NCBI GenBank assembly: GCA_017463255.1
Contig: JAFTPP010000013.1
Span: forward strand, 1 to 64,000
Direction of reading: 5' to 3'
From: Lachnospiraceae bacterium
Lineage (GTDB): Bacteria; Bacillota; Clostridia; Lachnospirales; Lachnospiraceae
DNA length: 64,000 bases
Below the pieces are notes generated by a model. That model was not told the origin of the DNA and did not search any database. It saw nothing but the letters and a program-made list of their open reading frames with translations. Below, one piece after another: positions 44,989 to 53,981 of this stretch. Within the stretch, counting starts at the first letter, position 1. The number at the start of each line of letters is the position of its first letter. Made by a program: the position numbers and the translations under genes.

Positions 44989-45777
44989 TTAACCCATTTG
45001 TAATGATTGAATTGCCTGATTTGCAATGATGCAACGGCAATGCTCTTTAAAGAAAGCCTCGGTAGTAGGAGAATATTTCTCCGCTGTTCCGTACTCGGAC
45101 ATCATATTGCAAATCTTATTATATTCTTCAGGGGTGTGTTCACCTCTGGTAATAACCAGGTAAAACTTGGAAAGAGTAGGATTTTTATATAAATCATTCT
45201 TTCCGGTATATACAGAATTTAATACATCAGCAAGATGCATAATGTCGGTAATCTTTGCAAAAGAATAGATTCTGGTCAATTCCCGGTCCGATGTTTCTTT
45301 TACAGGTAAAGAGGTTTCTTTGGACGGCTTTACAGGAGCTTTAGTAGCATCTGCCATGGCCTGTGCTGCCTCCTTGCGGACTTTACTTAATTTTTTAAAT
45401 AAGTCAATAACGTCATCTGCGCCATGGGTAGCATCTTCGGCACCGCTTTCTATCATCTCGTCAATCTCTTCTAAAAGCTCTTCGTGAATGGAAGGAGCGA
45501 ATTTAGAAAAGCGGGTATCCAATTCTTCCGGGTCTTCTACCTTAGTAATATTTAACACTATACTGTCGGAGCTTAAAGGAATTGCCTCAATCATCAAAGG
45601 AATGTCTTCTGCTTCGAATCCAAATTCAAATGAAGCCTGCTGCATCATATCCTTGAACAGACTTTTGGCTTTATCAGTACCATATGCTAATTCGCTGATC
45701 TTAATCTGGCGGTCGGCCAGGTCATCTTTTGTCAGAATACAACGAATCTGATGGTCATTAATTTTTTCGATTTTCAT
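44989..45777 (-). CDS. mecA: adaptor protein MecA
   Basis: A 262-aa protein with the MecA N-terminal signature MKIEKINDHQIRCILTKDDLADR (in parts), then KISELAYGTDKAKSLFKDMMQQA. The middle is acidic and low in complexity, and the C-terminal domain ends in the beta-alpha fold typical of the family. In Bacillus, MecA delivers substrates to the ClpCP protease (competence, stress). It is expected to do the same here. It stands alone, with a promoter on the minus strand near 45856-45884. Confidence 0.9.
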   Translation of the reverse strand: MKIEKINDHQIRCILTKDDLADRQIKISELAYGTDKAKSLFKDMMQQASFEFGFEAEDIPLMIEAIPLSSDSIVLNITKVEDPEELDTRFSKFAPSIHEELLEEIDEMIESGAEDATHGADDVIDLFKKLSKVRKEAAQAMADATKAPVKPSKETSLPVKETSDRELTRIYSFAKITDIMHLADVLNSVYTGKNDLYKNPTLSKFYLVITRGEHTPEEYNKICNMMSEYGTAEKYSPTTEAFFKEHCRCIIANQAIQSLQMG

Positions 45778-45855
45778 ACAATCACTTCCTATCTAAATTA
45801 AACGTATTGATAGTGACTGAAAACACCCACAAAGTTCATACAAACTGGTAAAAAT

Positions 45856-45884
45856 ATATTATACTTTAAAGATTATTTAGTCAA
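45856..45884 (-). promoter_or_regulatory. promoter of mecA
   Basis: On the minus strand: TTGACT (complement of 45879-45884), then either TATAAT at 15-nt spacing (complement of 45858-45863) or TAATAT at 17 nt (45856-45861). It lies back to back with the plus-strand promoter of the candidate RNA. Confidence 0.6.
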
Positions 45885-45941
45885 TACTACTTGAAAACTC
45901 TTTATAAAAATTTAAAAATTTGTATTTTTTTGTAAAATATA

Positions 45942-45970
45942 TTGAAAGAATATTGTTTTCGTAGTACGAT
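45942..45970 (+). promoter_or_regulatory. promoter of the candidate noncoding RNA
   Basis: TTGAAA (45942-45947), exact 17-nt spacer, TACGAT (45965-45970). The predicted start, about 45976-45978, coincides with the 5' side of the closing stem of the RNA below. Confidence 0.7.
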
Positions 45971-45975
45971 ATTAA

Positions 45976-46240
45976 AAAGGTGTTCAGTTAGACGGTATCC
46001 GGAAGGAGGCTTTCAAAACTATTCATTACACACTTTAAGTCATAATTTCTAACAACGTAATCCGTATGGATAACGTTAATCTTTCTCCCGTAAGAAGGCT
46101 GTGACAACAGTCATATTATTATTATGGGAAGGTCTTAAAGGCTTATGTGCTAAATCGAAACATAAATTTTTTCCAAATAACACATTATAATTCAAATTTT
46201 TATTTTTTTCATTTTAATTGATACGCTGAACATCTTTTTT
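45976..46240 (+). ncRNA. candidate structured noncoding RNA (~265 nt)
   Basis: There is no ORF here but strong structure. A closing stem AAAAGGTGTTCAG (45975-45987) pairs with CTGAACATCTTTT (46226-46238; one G-U) and ends in TTTTTT, so it doubles as the terminator. Inside: CACA+CTTTAAG (46029-46039) with CTTAAAG and TGTG (46134-46140, 46146-46149); a hairpin AACGTAATCC-GTAT-GGATAACGTT (46054-46077); a hairpin CTTTCT-CCCGTA-AGAAGG (46081-46098) whose loop can pair with TATGGG (46123-46128), a pseudoknot; and CTGT-GACA-ACAG. Size and pseudoknotting could fit the raiA class or 6S RNA, but I cannot match a consensus by eye. It lies between mecA and a 73-aa gene and has its own promoter. Confidence 0.6.
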
Positions 46241-46349
46241 CTATTCTTATCATTAAGATTTACCATTTTACAATGTTACATACCATGCTTTGAAAACAAT
46301 ATATCACGTTTGATGGCTGTATTATTATTCATGAGAGGAGTATGGTGCT

Positions 46350-46571
46350 TTGCTATCCAAAGAAAAACAGGAAATCATCTCAAGATTAAATTATTTTGCA
46401 CAAAAAGGAGTTCAGGTTTATCTGGAAGGAAAATTAACAACGCCGGAAGAAGTTGCTGAACAATATTTCGTTGCAGAAGATTGTGTTTATATGCCTGACT
46501 ATGTTCTGTCTGACAAAGGACAGCTAAAGGAAGTCAGGTATGACAAAGTAAAACAAAAGGATATCCCATAA
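46350..46571 (+). CDS. hypothetical 73-aa protein (TTG start)
   Basis: A 73-aa soluble, charged protein that I do not recognise. It has an N-terminal helix (KEKQEIISRLNYFAQKG), a GKLTTPEEVAEQYF segment and a Lys-rich end. The likely start is TTG 46350, 9 nt after GAGGAG. An ATG at 46342 lies in another frame and encodes only 15 residues. It follows the candidate RNA by 110 nt of AT-rich sequence with no clear promoter. Confidence 0.55.
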   Translation: MLSKEKQEIISRLNYFAQKGVQVYLEGKLTTPEEVAEQYFVAEDCVYMPDYVLSDKGQLKEVRYDKVKQKDIP

Positions 46572-46652
46572 ATGAAGACTGAATAAGTCCCCCTAAAATA
46601 GCCACTGTCTAAAGAGCAGCCATCATATTTCAGGGAATTGTCAAAATTGGTA

Positions 46653-46681
46653 ATGACGAAAGAGGAATAGTTTGATATAAT
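46653..46681 (+). promoter_or_regulatory. promoter of the GH18 gene
   Basis: ATGACG (46653-46658), 17-nt spacer, TATAAT (46676-46681), with the ribosome binding site 10 nt downstream, so the 5' leader is short (~18 nt). Confidence 0.7.
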
Positions 46682-46705
46682 GGGGACGGTCAGGAGGTAT
46701 TGGAA

Positions 46706-48415
46706 ATGTTAAAAAAATTAATTCCGGTAGCCATTGCGATCGTCCTTATTTTTGTGATTGCTTTTACATGGTTGCTTCCCGAAATGAAAGATCATTACGA
46801 GTATTCAACCGTTCAAGCTGATTTGAATGAGTATTATGAAATTTATTCGCTGACGGATGTTCCCATCATGCTTCAGGATGAGCTGATAGAAGAACGGGGG
46901 CAGATGATTGACGGAGTCGTTTATCTTGATATGTCAACGATACAGAAGTATTTTGTTGACCGGTTCTATTATAATGAAGCGGAAAAGGTATTAAAGTACA
47001 CAACGATGGAAGCTGTTACCAATGTGTATTTAGATGAGAGAAATACCTCATATGAAACTTCAGGTGTGGTAACGGATGTGGGTTATCCCATAGCACTTGT
47101 TCAGAATGACACGTTGTATATTGCATTGGATTATATTAAATTATATGACAATTTTTCTTATGAGTTATTCACAAACCCAAACAGAATGCAGATTTATACG
47201 CAGTGGGGAACTGTAACGAAGGCTACTGTGAATGCAGATACCCAGGTGCGTACTCTTGGCGGCATCAAATGTGATATCTTAGAGGAAGTTAAAAAAGGCG
47301 ATGAGCTGTATGTGTTAGAACAGATGGAAACCTGGACTAAGGTTAAGACTAATCACGCAATCATTGGATACGTGGAAACCAAGAGACTTGATAATATCAG
47401 ACAGGAAGAACAAATTCCGGTTACTGATGTGAAAGAAGTAGAGTATACATCTATTGTAAATGATGATACGGTGTCTTTGGCCTTCCACTATGTAGGTCAT
47501 CTTTCTGCCAATGATGAATTAAAATCTTTGGTAGCAGATGCCGAAGGATTGAATACGATATCTCCTACGTGGTTCTTCCTTAATGATAATGAAGGTAATT
47601 TCCTGGATTTAGGATCAGCTTCCTATGTGAAAACTGCCCACGATTTGGGATTAGACGTATGGGCGTTGATTGAAGATATTACGTATTCTGTTGATTTATA
47701 CGAACTTTTAGCAAGTACTGAGAATCGTACCAGATTGATTCAGAATTTGATCAATGCTGCTGAGAACTATGGGCTTGATGGTATTAACATCGACTTTGAA
47801 AGTGTTAATGGCACAGAGGGACCGCATTTTGTACAGTTTTTAAGAGAACTTTCCATAGAGACTCATGCAAGAGGAATTGTTCTGTCGGTAGATAACTATA
47901 TGCCAAATGCAGGAAATACTCATTACAATTACAAAGAGCAGGGATTAGTGGCGGATTATGTCGTTCTTATGGGCTATGATGAGCATTGGGCAGGTTGTGG
48001 GACAGCAGGTTCAGTAGCATCAATTCAGTTTGTAAAAGAAGGAATCCAAAATACAATCAATAAAGGTGTGCCACAGGAAAAGGTCATCAATGCGCTCCCG
48101 TTCTATACAAGAGTATGGGAAACGGTTGGAGATAAGGTTACTGATACAACGGACGGTATGTTAAATATCGAAAACTGGGCCAAGAAAAAGGGACTGGAAT
48201 TTACTTGGGATGAAGAAACCTGCCAGTATTATGGTGAGTTGAAACAGGGAGATACGCTGTATCAGGTATGGATGGAAGAAGAGGAATCCATTAGCGCTAA
48301 GCTTAATGTAATGCTTACATTTGACCTTGGCGGCGTTGCCGGCTGGAGACTGGGTTATGAGAAGAGTTCTGTCTGGCCACTGCTAAAAGGTTACGTTCAG
48401 GCAAATAATTTATAA
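46706..48415 (+). CDS. GH18 glycosyl hydrolase with SH3-type domain
   Basis: A 569-aa exported or membrane-anchored protein: N-terminal hydrophobic helix (~5-25), a region like the copper amine oxidase N-domain (~45-160), an SH3-like domain (~170-230) and a GH18 barrel (~255-569). The barrel carries the family motif DGINIDFE (D358 to catalytic E365). Such proteins hydrolyse peptidoglycan or spore cortex sugars (YaaH/SleL type) or act as wall-binding lysins. The start is ATG 46706, 8 nt after AGGAGG; TTG 46700 is too close to it. A terminator follows. Confidence 0.88.
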   Translation: MLKKLIPVAIAIVLIFVIAFTWLLPEMKDHYEYSTVQADLNEYYEIYSLTDVPIMLQDELIEERGQMIDGVVYLDMSTIQKYFVDRFYYNEAEKVLKYTTMEAVTNVYLDERNTSYETSGVVTDVGYPIALVQNDTLYIALDYIKLYDNFSYELFTNPNRMQIYTQWGTVTKATVNADTQVRTLGGIKCDILEEVKKGDELYVLEQMETWTKVKTNHAIIGYVETKRLDNIRQEEQIPVTDVKEVEYTSIVNDDTVSLAFHYVGHLSANDELKSLVADAEGLNTISPTWFFLNDNEGNFLDLGSASYVKTAHDLGLDVWALIEDITYSVDLYELLASTENRTRLIQNLINAAENYGLDGINIDFESVNGTEGPHFVQFLRELSIETHARGIVLSVDNYMPNAGNTHYNYKEQGLVADYVVLMGYDEHWAGCGTAGSVASIQFVKEGIQNTINKGVPQEKVINALPFYTRVWETVGDKVTDTTDGMLNIENWAKKKGLEFTWDEETCQYYGELKQGDTLYQVWMEEEESISAKLNVMLTFDLGGVAGWRLGYEKSSVWPLLKGYVQANNL

Positions 48416-48424
48416 GTTATCAGG

Positions 48425-48453
48425 GAGGTGTCCGTTTTGGACACCTCTTTTTT
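48425..48453 (+). terminator. intrinsic terminator after GH18 gene
   Basis: GAGGTGTCC (48425-48433) pairs with GGACACCTC (48439-48447), then TTTTTT. Confidence 0.92.
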
Positions 48454-48496
48454 GCTGCAAATGGACAGGAAAACCCAAAAGTAATTGTAAAATCAC

Positions 48497-48525
48497 TTGA
48501 CATTTATTAAAAGGAGGCATACAAT
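48497..48525 (+). promoter_or_regulatory. promoter of the ABC exporter operon
   Basis: TTGACA (48497-48502), 17-nt spacer, TACAAT (48520-48525), a near-consensus SigA promoter. The leader to the ATG at 48582 would be ~50 nt. Confidence 0.85.
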
Positions 48526-48581
48526 GCAACCAAAAGTTAGTGGCGACTAACCTAGAAAAAGATGTAGCAAGGAGGACAAAC

Positions 48582-49283
48582 ATGTCAATAGTAGAATTTA
48601 AAGATGTTACCAGAGTATATACAAGCGGCGAGCATGAAACCCGTGCACTGGATGGAGTGAATCTTACATTAGAAGAAGGTAAATTTGTAGTAATTTTAGG
48701 ACAGAGTGGTGCCGGTAAAAGTACACTGCTTAACATGCTCGGAGGTTTAGACAGCCCTACAAGCGGAACTATTTTAGTGGAAGGAAAAGATATTTCCAAA
48801 TTAACAAACAATGAGTTGGCAGAGTATCGTGCGAAAACGGTAGGATTTGTTTTTCAGTTTTATAACCTGATTCCTACACTTACAGTACAGGAAAATGTAG
48901 CTTTGGTAAAAGAAATATCCAAGGAAGCATTGGACCCCAAGGAAATCATTGATGAGGTTGGGTTGCTGGACCATTTACATAATTTCCCGGCTGAGTTGTC
49001 CGGTGGTGAGCAACAGAGAGTATCTATAGCAAGAGCGCTATGTAAAAATCCAAAGATTATTCTATGTGATGAACCTACGGGAGCATTGGATTCAGAAACG
49101 GGGGTTATGGTATTAAAGCTGTTGTTATCTATGGCAAGAAACTATGGTAAGACGATTGTTATTGTAACTCATAATCAGAATATTGCGAAAATGGCAGATG
49201 TTGTTATCCGCGTAAAAAACGGAAAAATCAAGTCCTGTGAAGAGCAGAGCAACCCGATGAGTGCAGATGAAGTGGAGTGGTAA
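48582..49283 (+). CDS. ABC transporter ATPase, MacB/LolD type
   Basis: A 233-aa ATP-binding subunit. Walker A GQSGAGKST (~37-45), Q-loop VFQFYNLIPTLTV, signature LSGGEQQR, Walker B IILCDEPTGALD and the switch His in IVTHNQ. This subclass pairs with FtsX-type permeases in export of peptides, lipids or antibiotics. The start ATG 48582 follows GGAGG; an ATG 42 nt earlier is not supported. It ends 6 nt before the permease gene. Confidence 0.93.
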   Translation: MSIVEFKDVTRVYTSGEHETRALDGVNLTLEEGKFVVILGQSGAGKSTLLNMLGGLDSPTSGTILVEGKDISKLTNNELAEYRAKTVGFVFQFYNLIPTLTVQENVALVKEISKEALDPKEIIDEVGLLDHLHNFPAELSGGEQQRVSIARALCKNPKIILCDEPTGALDSETGVMVLKLLLSMARNYGKTIVIVTHNQNIAKMADVVIRVKNGKIKSCEEQSNPMSADEVEW

Positions 49284-49289
49284 TTTGAT

Positions 49290-51560
49290 ATGTTGAAAAG
49301 AAAACTTTTTAGAACAGCTTTAGGATATAAGGCCCAGTTTATTTCCATGATTATCATGATTGCCATTGGTGTAGGGGTTTTCGTAGGATTTAACATGGAA
49401 TGGGTAAGTCTTGAAAAGGACGTAACGGAGTTCTTGGATGACACGGAGTATGCTGACTATCGAATCTATAATGAAATGGGATTTAGCAAGGAAGAGATAG
49501 ATGCGATTAGCGGAATTGAAGGTGTAGATGCTGCAAGCCGTGTGCTTTCAGTGAATGTAGGGATTAAAGATACAAAGGATGCATTAAGTTTATTTGTAGT
49601 AGAGGATTATGTGGTGTCCACCATGCTTGTACAAAGCGGGGAGGAATATAGCGAAGAATCAGACGGATTTTGGATTTCAGATAAGTATGCCGCGAAAAAC
49701 AATGTTTCGGTAGGTGATGAGATAGTTCTTACTTATCGGGGAATGGAAATTGCCGGGGAAGTAAAGGGACTTGTAAAAAGCGGTGAGTACCTTATTTGTG
49801 TGGTTGACGAAAATCAGCTGATGCCTGATTTTGATTCTTTTGGTTATGTGTATGCCGCACCAAAAAAAATAGCAGAAGCCATAGGAATGGAGTTTTATCC
49901 GCAAATCAATATTATTTCTAAGCTTTCCAAAGAAGCGTTGGAAAATGAAATCCGGGATGCAATCAATAAAACAACTTTGGTTGTTTCCAAAGACGAACAC
50001 ATGTCTTACGCAGGTGCTATGAGTGAAGTAGAGGAAGGAAAGACCATGGGAGCAATACTTCCGATTTTGTTTTTGCTGATTGCGTTGCTTACTATGGTGA
50101 CCACCATGCACAGGATTACAGCGAATGAAAAAACGCAGATTGGTACACTGAAAGCACTTGGCTTTAAGGATAGAAAAATATTAACTCATTATACTTCTTA
50201 TGGATTTAGTATCGGCTTAATTGGAACATTGCTTGGTATTTTATTAGGTTTTGCGATAGCCGGATTTGTAATTAATCCAAACGGTATGATGGGGACTTAT
50301 TTGGATATGCCGGTATGGAAGCTATATTTGCCGTGGTTCTGCTGGCCGTTAGCAATTCTTACTGTTTTATTCCTGACAGCAATCGGATATTTATCAGTCA
50401 AAGAGATGCTTAAAGGGACTGCAGCAGATGCGCTTCGTCCATATACACCGAAGAAAATGAAGGCCATGGCCATAGAAAAATTTGATTTTTTTCATAAGCT
50501 TCCTTTTGCAACCAAATGGAATTTGAGAGATATTTGGCGTCATAAAGCCCGTTCATTTATGACTTTGATAGGTGTTATCGGCTGTATGCTATTGTTGGTA
50601 GGAGGTCTTGGTATGAAGGATACCATGGGTGCTTTCTTTGACCTGATTGATGAGGAAATCAATAATTATGAAACCAGAGTTAATATTGTAGAGACAGCAG
50701 ATAATGAAGTGGTGAAAGAATTTGCTAAAGAGAATAATGGTGACTGGGTGGCAAGTGCAAGCATTAAGGTGGTTGATAAAGCGGTCACCTTGGAAATTTA
50801 TGATGTAACCCACGATTTGATTCGTTTTATTGACGAAGACAATGAAAGAGTAACACTTGGAAGCGATGGTGCATATATTTGCAGCAGGTTGACAGAGGAT
50901 ATTAAAGTAGGAGATACCATAGAGTTTTCGCCCTATGGGGAGGAGGAAACCTATACGATTAAAGTGGCGGGTGTTATCCGCTCTGTTATGACGGAAAATA
51001 TTGTTATGACAAAGGAGTATGCTGAAAGTGCCGGCATTCCTTATCATATAGGGGCAGTCTTTACTGATTTGGAACAGGATAGCATTGCAGATGCTGACTA
51101 TATCTCCGGAAAACAGTCAAAGAAGATGATTATGGATTCCTATGACGCTTTTATGGAAATTATGAATATTATGGTGGCATTATTTGTGGTAGCGGCTGTC
51201 GTATTAGGAATAGTAGTGTTATACAATTTAGGCGTTATGAGTTATCTGGAACGTTCCCGTGAACTATCTACTTTGAAAGTGGTAGGATTTCAGGATAAGC
51301 ACATTGGAAAGATATTAATCAGTCAGAATGTGTGGCTGACTATTTTGGGCGTGATAATCGGATTACCCGGTGGTGTTGCGGTTCTGTACATATTAATTAA
51401 GAGCCTTGCCGGTGAGTATGAATTATCATTGGAATTAGGGGCGCTTACTTATTCCGTAAGCATGCTTGTAACCTTTGGGGTATCCCTTGTCGTAGGACTT
51501 ATGGTTGCCCGTAAAAACAAGCATATTGATATGGTAGAAGCACTGAAGGGCAGAGATTAA
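49290..51560 (+). CDS. FtsX-family ABC permease
   Basis: A 756-aa membrane protein with two FtsX-type halves: N-terminal helix (~17-35), extracytoplasmic domain (~40-240), helices near 260-370, a second helix near 425, an outer domain and a C-terminal group of helices (~630-745). This is the layout of bacitracin/antimicrobial-peptide and lipid exporters. It partners with the ATPase 6 nt upstream. There is no two-component system nearby, unlike many peptide-sensing exporters. Substrate unknown. Confidence 0.9.
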   Translation: MLKRKLFRTALGYKAQFISMIIMIAIGVGVFVGFNMEWVSLEKDVTEFLDDTEYADYRIYNEMGFSKEEIDAISGIEGVDAASRVLSVNVGIKDTKDALSLFVVEDYVVSTMLVQSGEEYSEESDGFWISDKYAAKNNVSVGDEIVLTYRGMEIAGEVKGLVKSGEYLICVVDENQLMPDFDSFGYVYAAPKKIAEAIGMEFYPQINIISKLSKEALENEIRDAINKTTLVVSKDEHMSYAGAMSEVEEGKTMGAILPILFLLIALLTMVTTMHRITANEKTQIGTLKALGFKDRKILTHYTSYGFSIGLIGTLLGILLGFAIAGFVINPNGMMGTYLDMPVWKLYLPWFCWPLAILTVLFLTAIGYLSVKEMLKGTAADALRPYTPKKMKAMAIEKFDFFHKLPFATKWNLRDIWRHKARSFMTLIGVIGCMLLLVGGLGMKDTMGAFFDLIDEEINNYETRVNIVETADNEVVKEFAKENNGDWVASASIKVVDKAVTLEIYDVTHDLIRFIDEDNERVTLGSDGAYICSRLTEDIKVGDTIEFSPYGEEETYTIKVAGVIRSVMTENIVMTKEYAESAGIPYHIGAVFTDLEQDSIADADYISGKQSKKMIMDSYDAFMEIMNIMVALFVVAAVVLGIVVLYNLGVMSYLERSRELSTLKVVGFQDKHIGKILISQNVWLTILGVIIGLPGGVAVLYILIKSLAGEYELSLELGALTYSVSMLVTFGVSLVVGLMVARKNKHIDMVEALKGRD

Positions 51561-51573
51561 TGTAAGATTTTAT

Positions 51574-51605
51574 GGCGGAGTTTTATGGCTCCGCCTTTCT
51601 TTTTT
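51574..51605 (+). terminator. intrinsic terminator of the exporter operon
   Basis: GGCGGAG (51574-51580) pairs with CTCCGCC (51589-51595), then TTTCTTTTTT. Confidence 0.88.
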
Positions 51606-51662
51606 GCATAGTGGAGTGCTGTTTTTCATAAATTAGAAGAAAAAGAATTGTTGGGGGAACCC

Positions 51663-52385
51663 ATGAAATTATTGGAAAAAGAAGAAAACCACATGGTTTC
51701 TCTTGTTATGACATTGCTCTTCTTGGCAGGTGCCTTTTTTGCAGGCAGTAAATTAGCAGAATATAGGATGGAGCCGGATGGAGATGTAGCGGCTGCGAAT
51801 ATGGAAGACTCCTATGTGGTTGTTGTGGATAGCGGACATGGAGGAAGAGATTCAGGCAAAGTCAGCGATAGTGGTGTGTTGGAAAAAGATGTTAATTTAC
51901 AGATAGCGCTTTTGTTAAAAGAGGAACTAAGTAAACAGGGCATTCAGGTTATTATGACAAGGGAAAGTGATGTAGGGCTTTATGAAGAAACGGATTCTAA
52001 TAAGAAGAGTTCTGATATGAAGGCAAGGATTGAGTTAATAGAATCTGCGGAATGTGACATTGCTGTCAGCATCCACCAAAACAGCTATAGTGACCCTAAG
52101 GTGAAAGGCGCCCAATGTTTTTATTATACGGATAGCAAAGAAGGTAAGAGGCTTGCTGAAATCATACAGTCACGGTTGGTGAGTGAAGTAGACCCCACAA
52201 ATCATCGGTTGGCTAAAGGGAATGACAGTTATTATCTGTTGAAAAAATCATCTGTTCCAACAGTAATTGTGGAATGTGGTTTTTTATCCAATCCCCAGGA
52301 AACGGCTCTATTAACAACTTCTGAATATCAACAGCTTTTGGCAGAAAATATAGCAATGTCAGTTGTTTCCTATTTGACGGACTAG
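51663..52385 (+). CDS. N-acetylmuramoyl-L-alanine amidase (CwlD-like)
   Basis: A 240-aa protein with an N-terminal membrane anchor (~11-33) and an Amidase_3 domain (~45-238). The zinc site shows DSGHGGRDSG (His), then Glu in LEKDVNLQ, SIHQNS (His) and the catalytic Glu in VIVECGFLSN. It cuts the amide bond between muramic acid and the stem peptide; similar proteins form muramic lactam in spore cortex. The start ATG 51663 has GGGGG 5 nt upstream; a TTG 15 nt earlier is not needed. Confidence 0.92.
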   Translation: MKLLEKEENHMVSLVMTLLFLAGAFFAGSKLAEYRMEPDGDVAAANMEDSYVVVVDSGHGGRDSGKVSDSGVLEKDVNLQIALLLKEELSKQGIQVIMTRESDVGLYEETDSNKKSSDMKARIELIESAECDIAVSIHQNSYSDPKVKGAQCFYYTDSKEGKRLAEIIQSRLVSEVDPTNHRLAKGNDSYYLLKKSSVPTVIVECGFLSNPQETALLTTSEYQQLLAENIAMSVVSYLTD

Positions 52386-52441
52386 GGTTTTCATATTTTC
52401 TTTTTTGTGGTACACTGTCTTAGAGATGGGAGACCTGACAG

Positions 52442-53494
52442 ATGGATACACAAGTAATTGTTATAGACGAACATAATATAGATGCAGATAAAATCAGGGT
52501 AGCGGGGAAGATTATCCGTGATGGCGGGCTGGTGGCATTCCCCACAGAAACAGTGTATGGTCTTGGGGGAGATGGATTGAATCCTGAATCCAGCAAGAGA
52601 ATTTATGCGGCAAAAGGACGTCCCAGTGACAATCCTTTGATTATTCACATAGCCCGTCTTGAGGACTTATATCCCATTGTCTCTGAAGTGACGGAAGATG
52701 TTTTAAGGCTTGCGGAAGCATTTTGGCCGGGGCCTCTTACCATGATTTTACCAAAATCGGACAGAGTACCTTATGAAACGACAGGGGGACTTGATACGGT
52801 TGCAGTCCGTATGCCGGAACATAAGACGGCGTTGGCATTTATAGAGGCTGCGGGAGGTTATGTGGCGGCGCCCAGTGCCAACACGTCCGGAAAACCAAGT
52901 CCAACAATGGCAACCCATGTTATTGATGACATGCAGGGAAGAATAGATATGATTATTGACGGAGGTGCGGTAGGTATCGGCCTTGAGTCCACTATTGTGG
53001 ACATGACGGAAGAGGTGCCTATGATTTTGCGTCCCGGCTATATTACACAGGAAATGCTGTATAAAGTATTGGGTGAGGTGACGATGGACAAAACCCTGAT
53101 GGGAGAAGATACCAAAGAAGCACCCAAAGCACCCGGAATGAAATATAAGCATTATGCTCCGAAAGGAGACCTGACCATTGTAGAAGGCAGTGAAGAAGCG
53201 GTAATACAACAAATCAATGCTTTGATTTGTAAAGGACAGGCAAGGGGAGAAAGAGTTGGTGTAATTGCAACCAAGGAAACAATGGACTATTATAAGGCAG
53301 ATGTGGTAAAATGTGCCGGAAGCAGACAATGCGAAGAAGAAATAGCCCATGGTCTTTATGCTATTTTGAGAGAATTTGATGATGATGAGGTTACACTGAT
53401 TTACTCAGAATCCTTTGAGAGTCTTGGAATGGGACAGGCTATTATGAATCGGTTATTAAAAGCTGCGGGTTACCAGGTAATCCATGCAGAATAA
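52442..53494 (+). CDS. L-threonylcarbamoyladenylate synthase (Sua5/YwlC)
   Basis: A 350-aa protein with the YrdC/Sua5 domain (~20-210: GLVAFPTETVYGLGGDGLNP, KGRPSDNPLIIHI and SANTSGKPSPT, given in parts) and a C-terminal Sua5 domain. It makes threonylcarbamoyl-AMP for the t6A37 modification of ANN-decoding tRNAs. Length is that of the two-domain Sua5 form. It is followed 32 nt later by rpiB and upp. Confidence 0.93.
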   Translation: MDTQVIVIDEHNIDADKIRVAGKIIRDGGLVAFPTETVYGLGGDGLNPESSKRIYAAKGRPSDNPLIIHIARLEDLYPIVSEVTEDVLRLAEAFWPGPLTMILPKSDRVPYETTGGLDTVAVRMPEHKTALAFIEAAGGYVAAPSANTSGKPSPTMATHVIDDMQGRIDMIIDGGAVGIGLESTIVDMTEEVPMILRPGYITQEMLYKVLGEVTMDKTLMGEDTKEAPKAPGMKYKHYAPKGDLTIVEGSEEAVIQQINALICKGQARGERVGVIATKETMDYYKADVVKCAGSRQCEEEIAHGLYAILREFDDDEVTLIYSESFESLGMGQAIMNRLLKAAGYQVIHAE

Positions 53495-53526
53495 ACAGAT
53501 AAGTACAGATACGGGAGGACGTAATA

Positions 53527-53955
53527 ATGATAGCAATCGGAAGTGATCATGGCGGGTATGAATTAAAGGAAAAGGTAATTGCCTATTTTAACCAAAACGG
53601 AATTGAGTATAAGGATTATGGTTGTTACAGCCTTGATTCCTGCGACTACCCTGTGTTTGGTAAAGCGGTTGCAAGGGCTGTTGCAAACGGAGAATGTGAA
53701 AAAGGCATTGTTATTTGTACAACAGGCCTTGGTATTTCAATGGCGGCCAACAAAGTGAAAGGAATCCGTTGTGCAGTATGCGCGGATACTTTAAGTGCCA
53801 AAATGACAAGATTGCATAATAATGCAAATGTGTTATCTATGGGGGCAGGAATTGTAGGACCAAATCTTGGAATTGCAATCGTGGAAACGTTCTTGAACAC
53901 TGAATTTTCAGGGGATGAACGTCATCAGAGAAGAATCGATTTAATTGAAGAATAA
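53527..53955 (+). CDS. rpiB: ribose-5-phosphate isomerase B
   Basis: A 142-aa cytoplasmic enzyme interconverting ribose 5-phosphate and ribulose 5-phosphate in the pentose phosphate pathway. It starts [16 protein letters not shown], with [20 protein letters not shown] (in parts) holding the active-site Cys, and ends near the HQRRID motif. Ordinary RpiB length. GGGAGG lies 6 nt before the ATG. Neighbours sua5 and upp are all linked to nucleotide/RNA metabolism. Confidence 0.95.
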   Translation: MIAIGSDHGGYELKEKVIAYFNQNGIEYKDYGCYSLDSCDYPVFGKAVARAVANGECEKGIVICTTGLGISMAANKVKGIRCAVCADTLSAKMTRLHNNANVLSMGAGIVGPNLGIAIVETFLNTEFSGDERHQRRIDLIEE

Positions 53956-53981
53956 ATTTATTATCGAAGGGAGATAAGGGT

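Noticed and set aside
45976-46240. SRP RNA, tmRNA or RNase P RNA
   Set aside because: TCCGGAAGGAGGC resembles the SRP apical loop, but the matching 5' arm is absent. There is no tRNA-like CCA end for tmRNA and no conserved RNase P core (ACAGNRA, GAGGAAAGUCC).
48524-48550. Leader peptide before the ABC exporter (8 codons from ATG 48524)
   Set aside because: The ribosome binding site and the ATG overlap the -10 box of the promoter, so they would not be transcribed from it.
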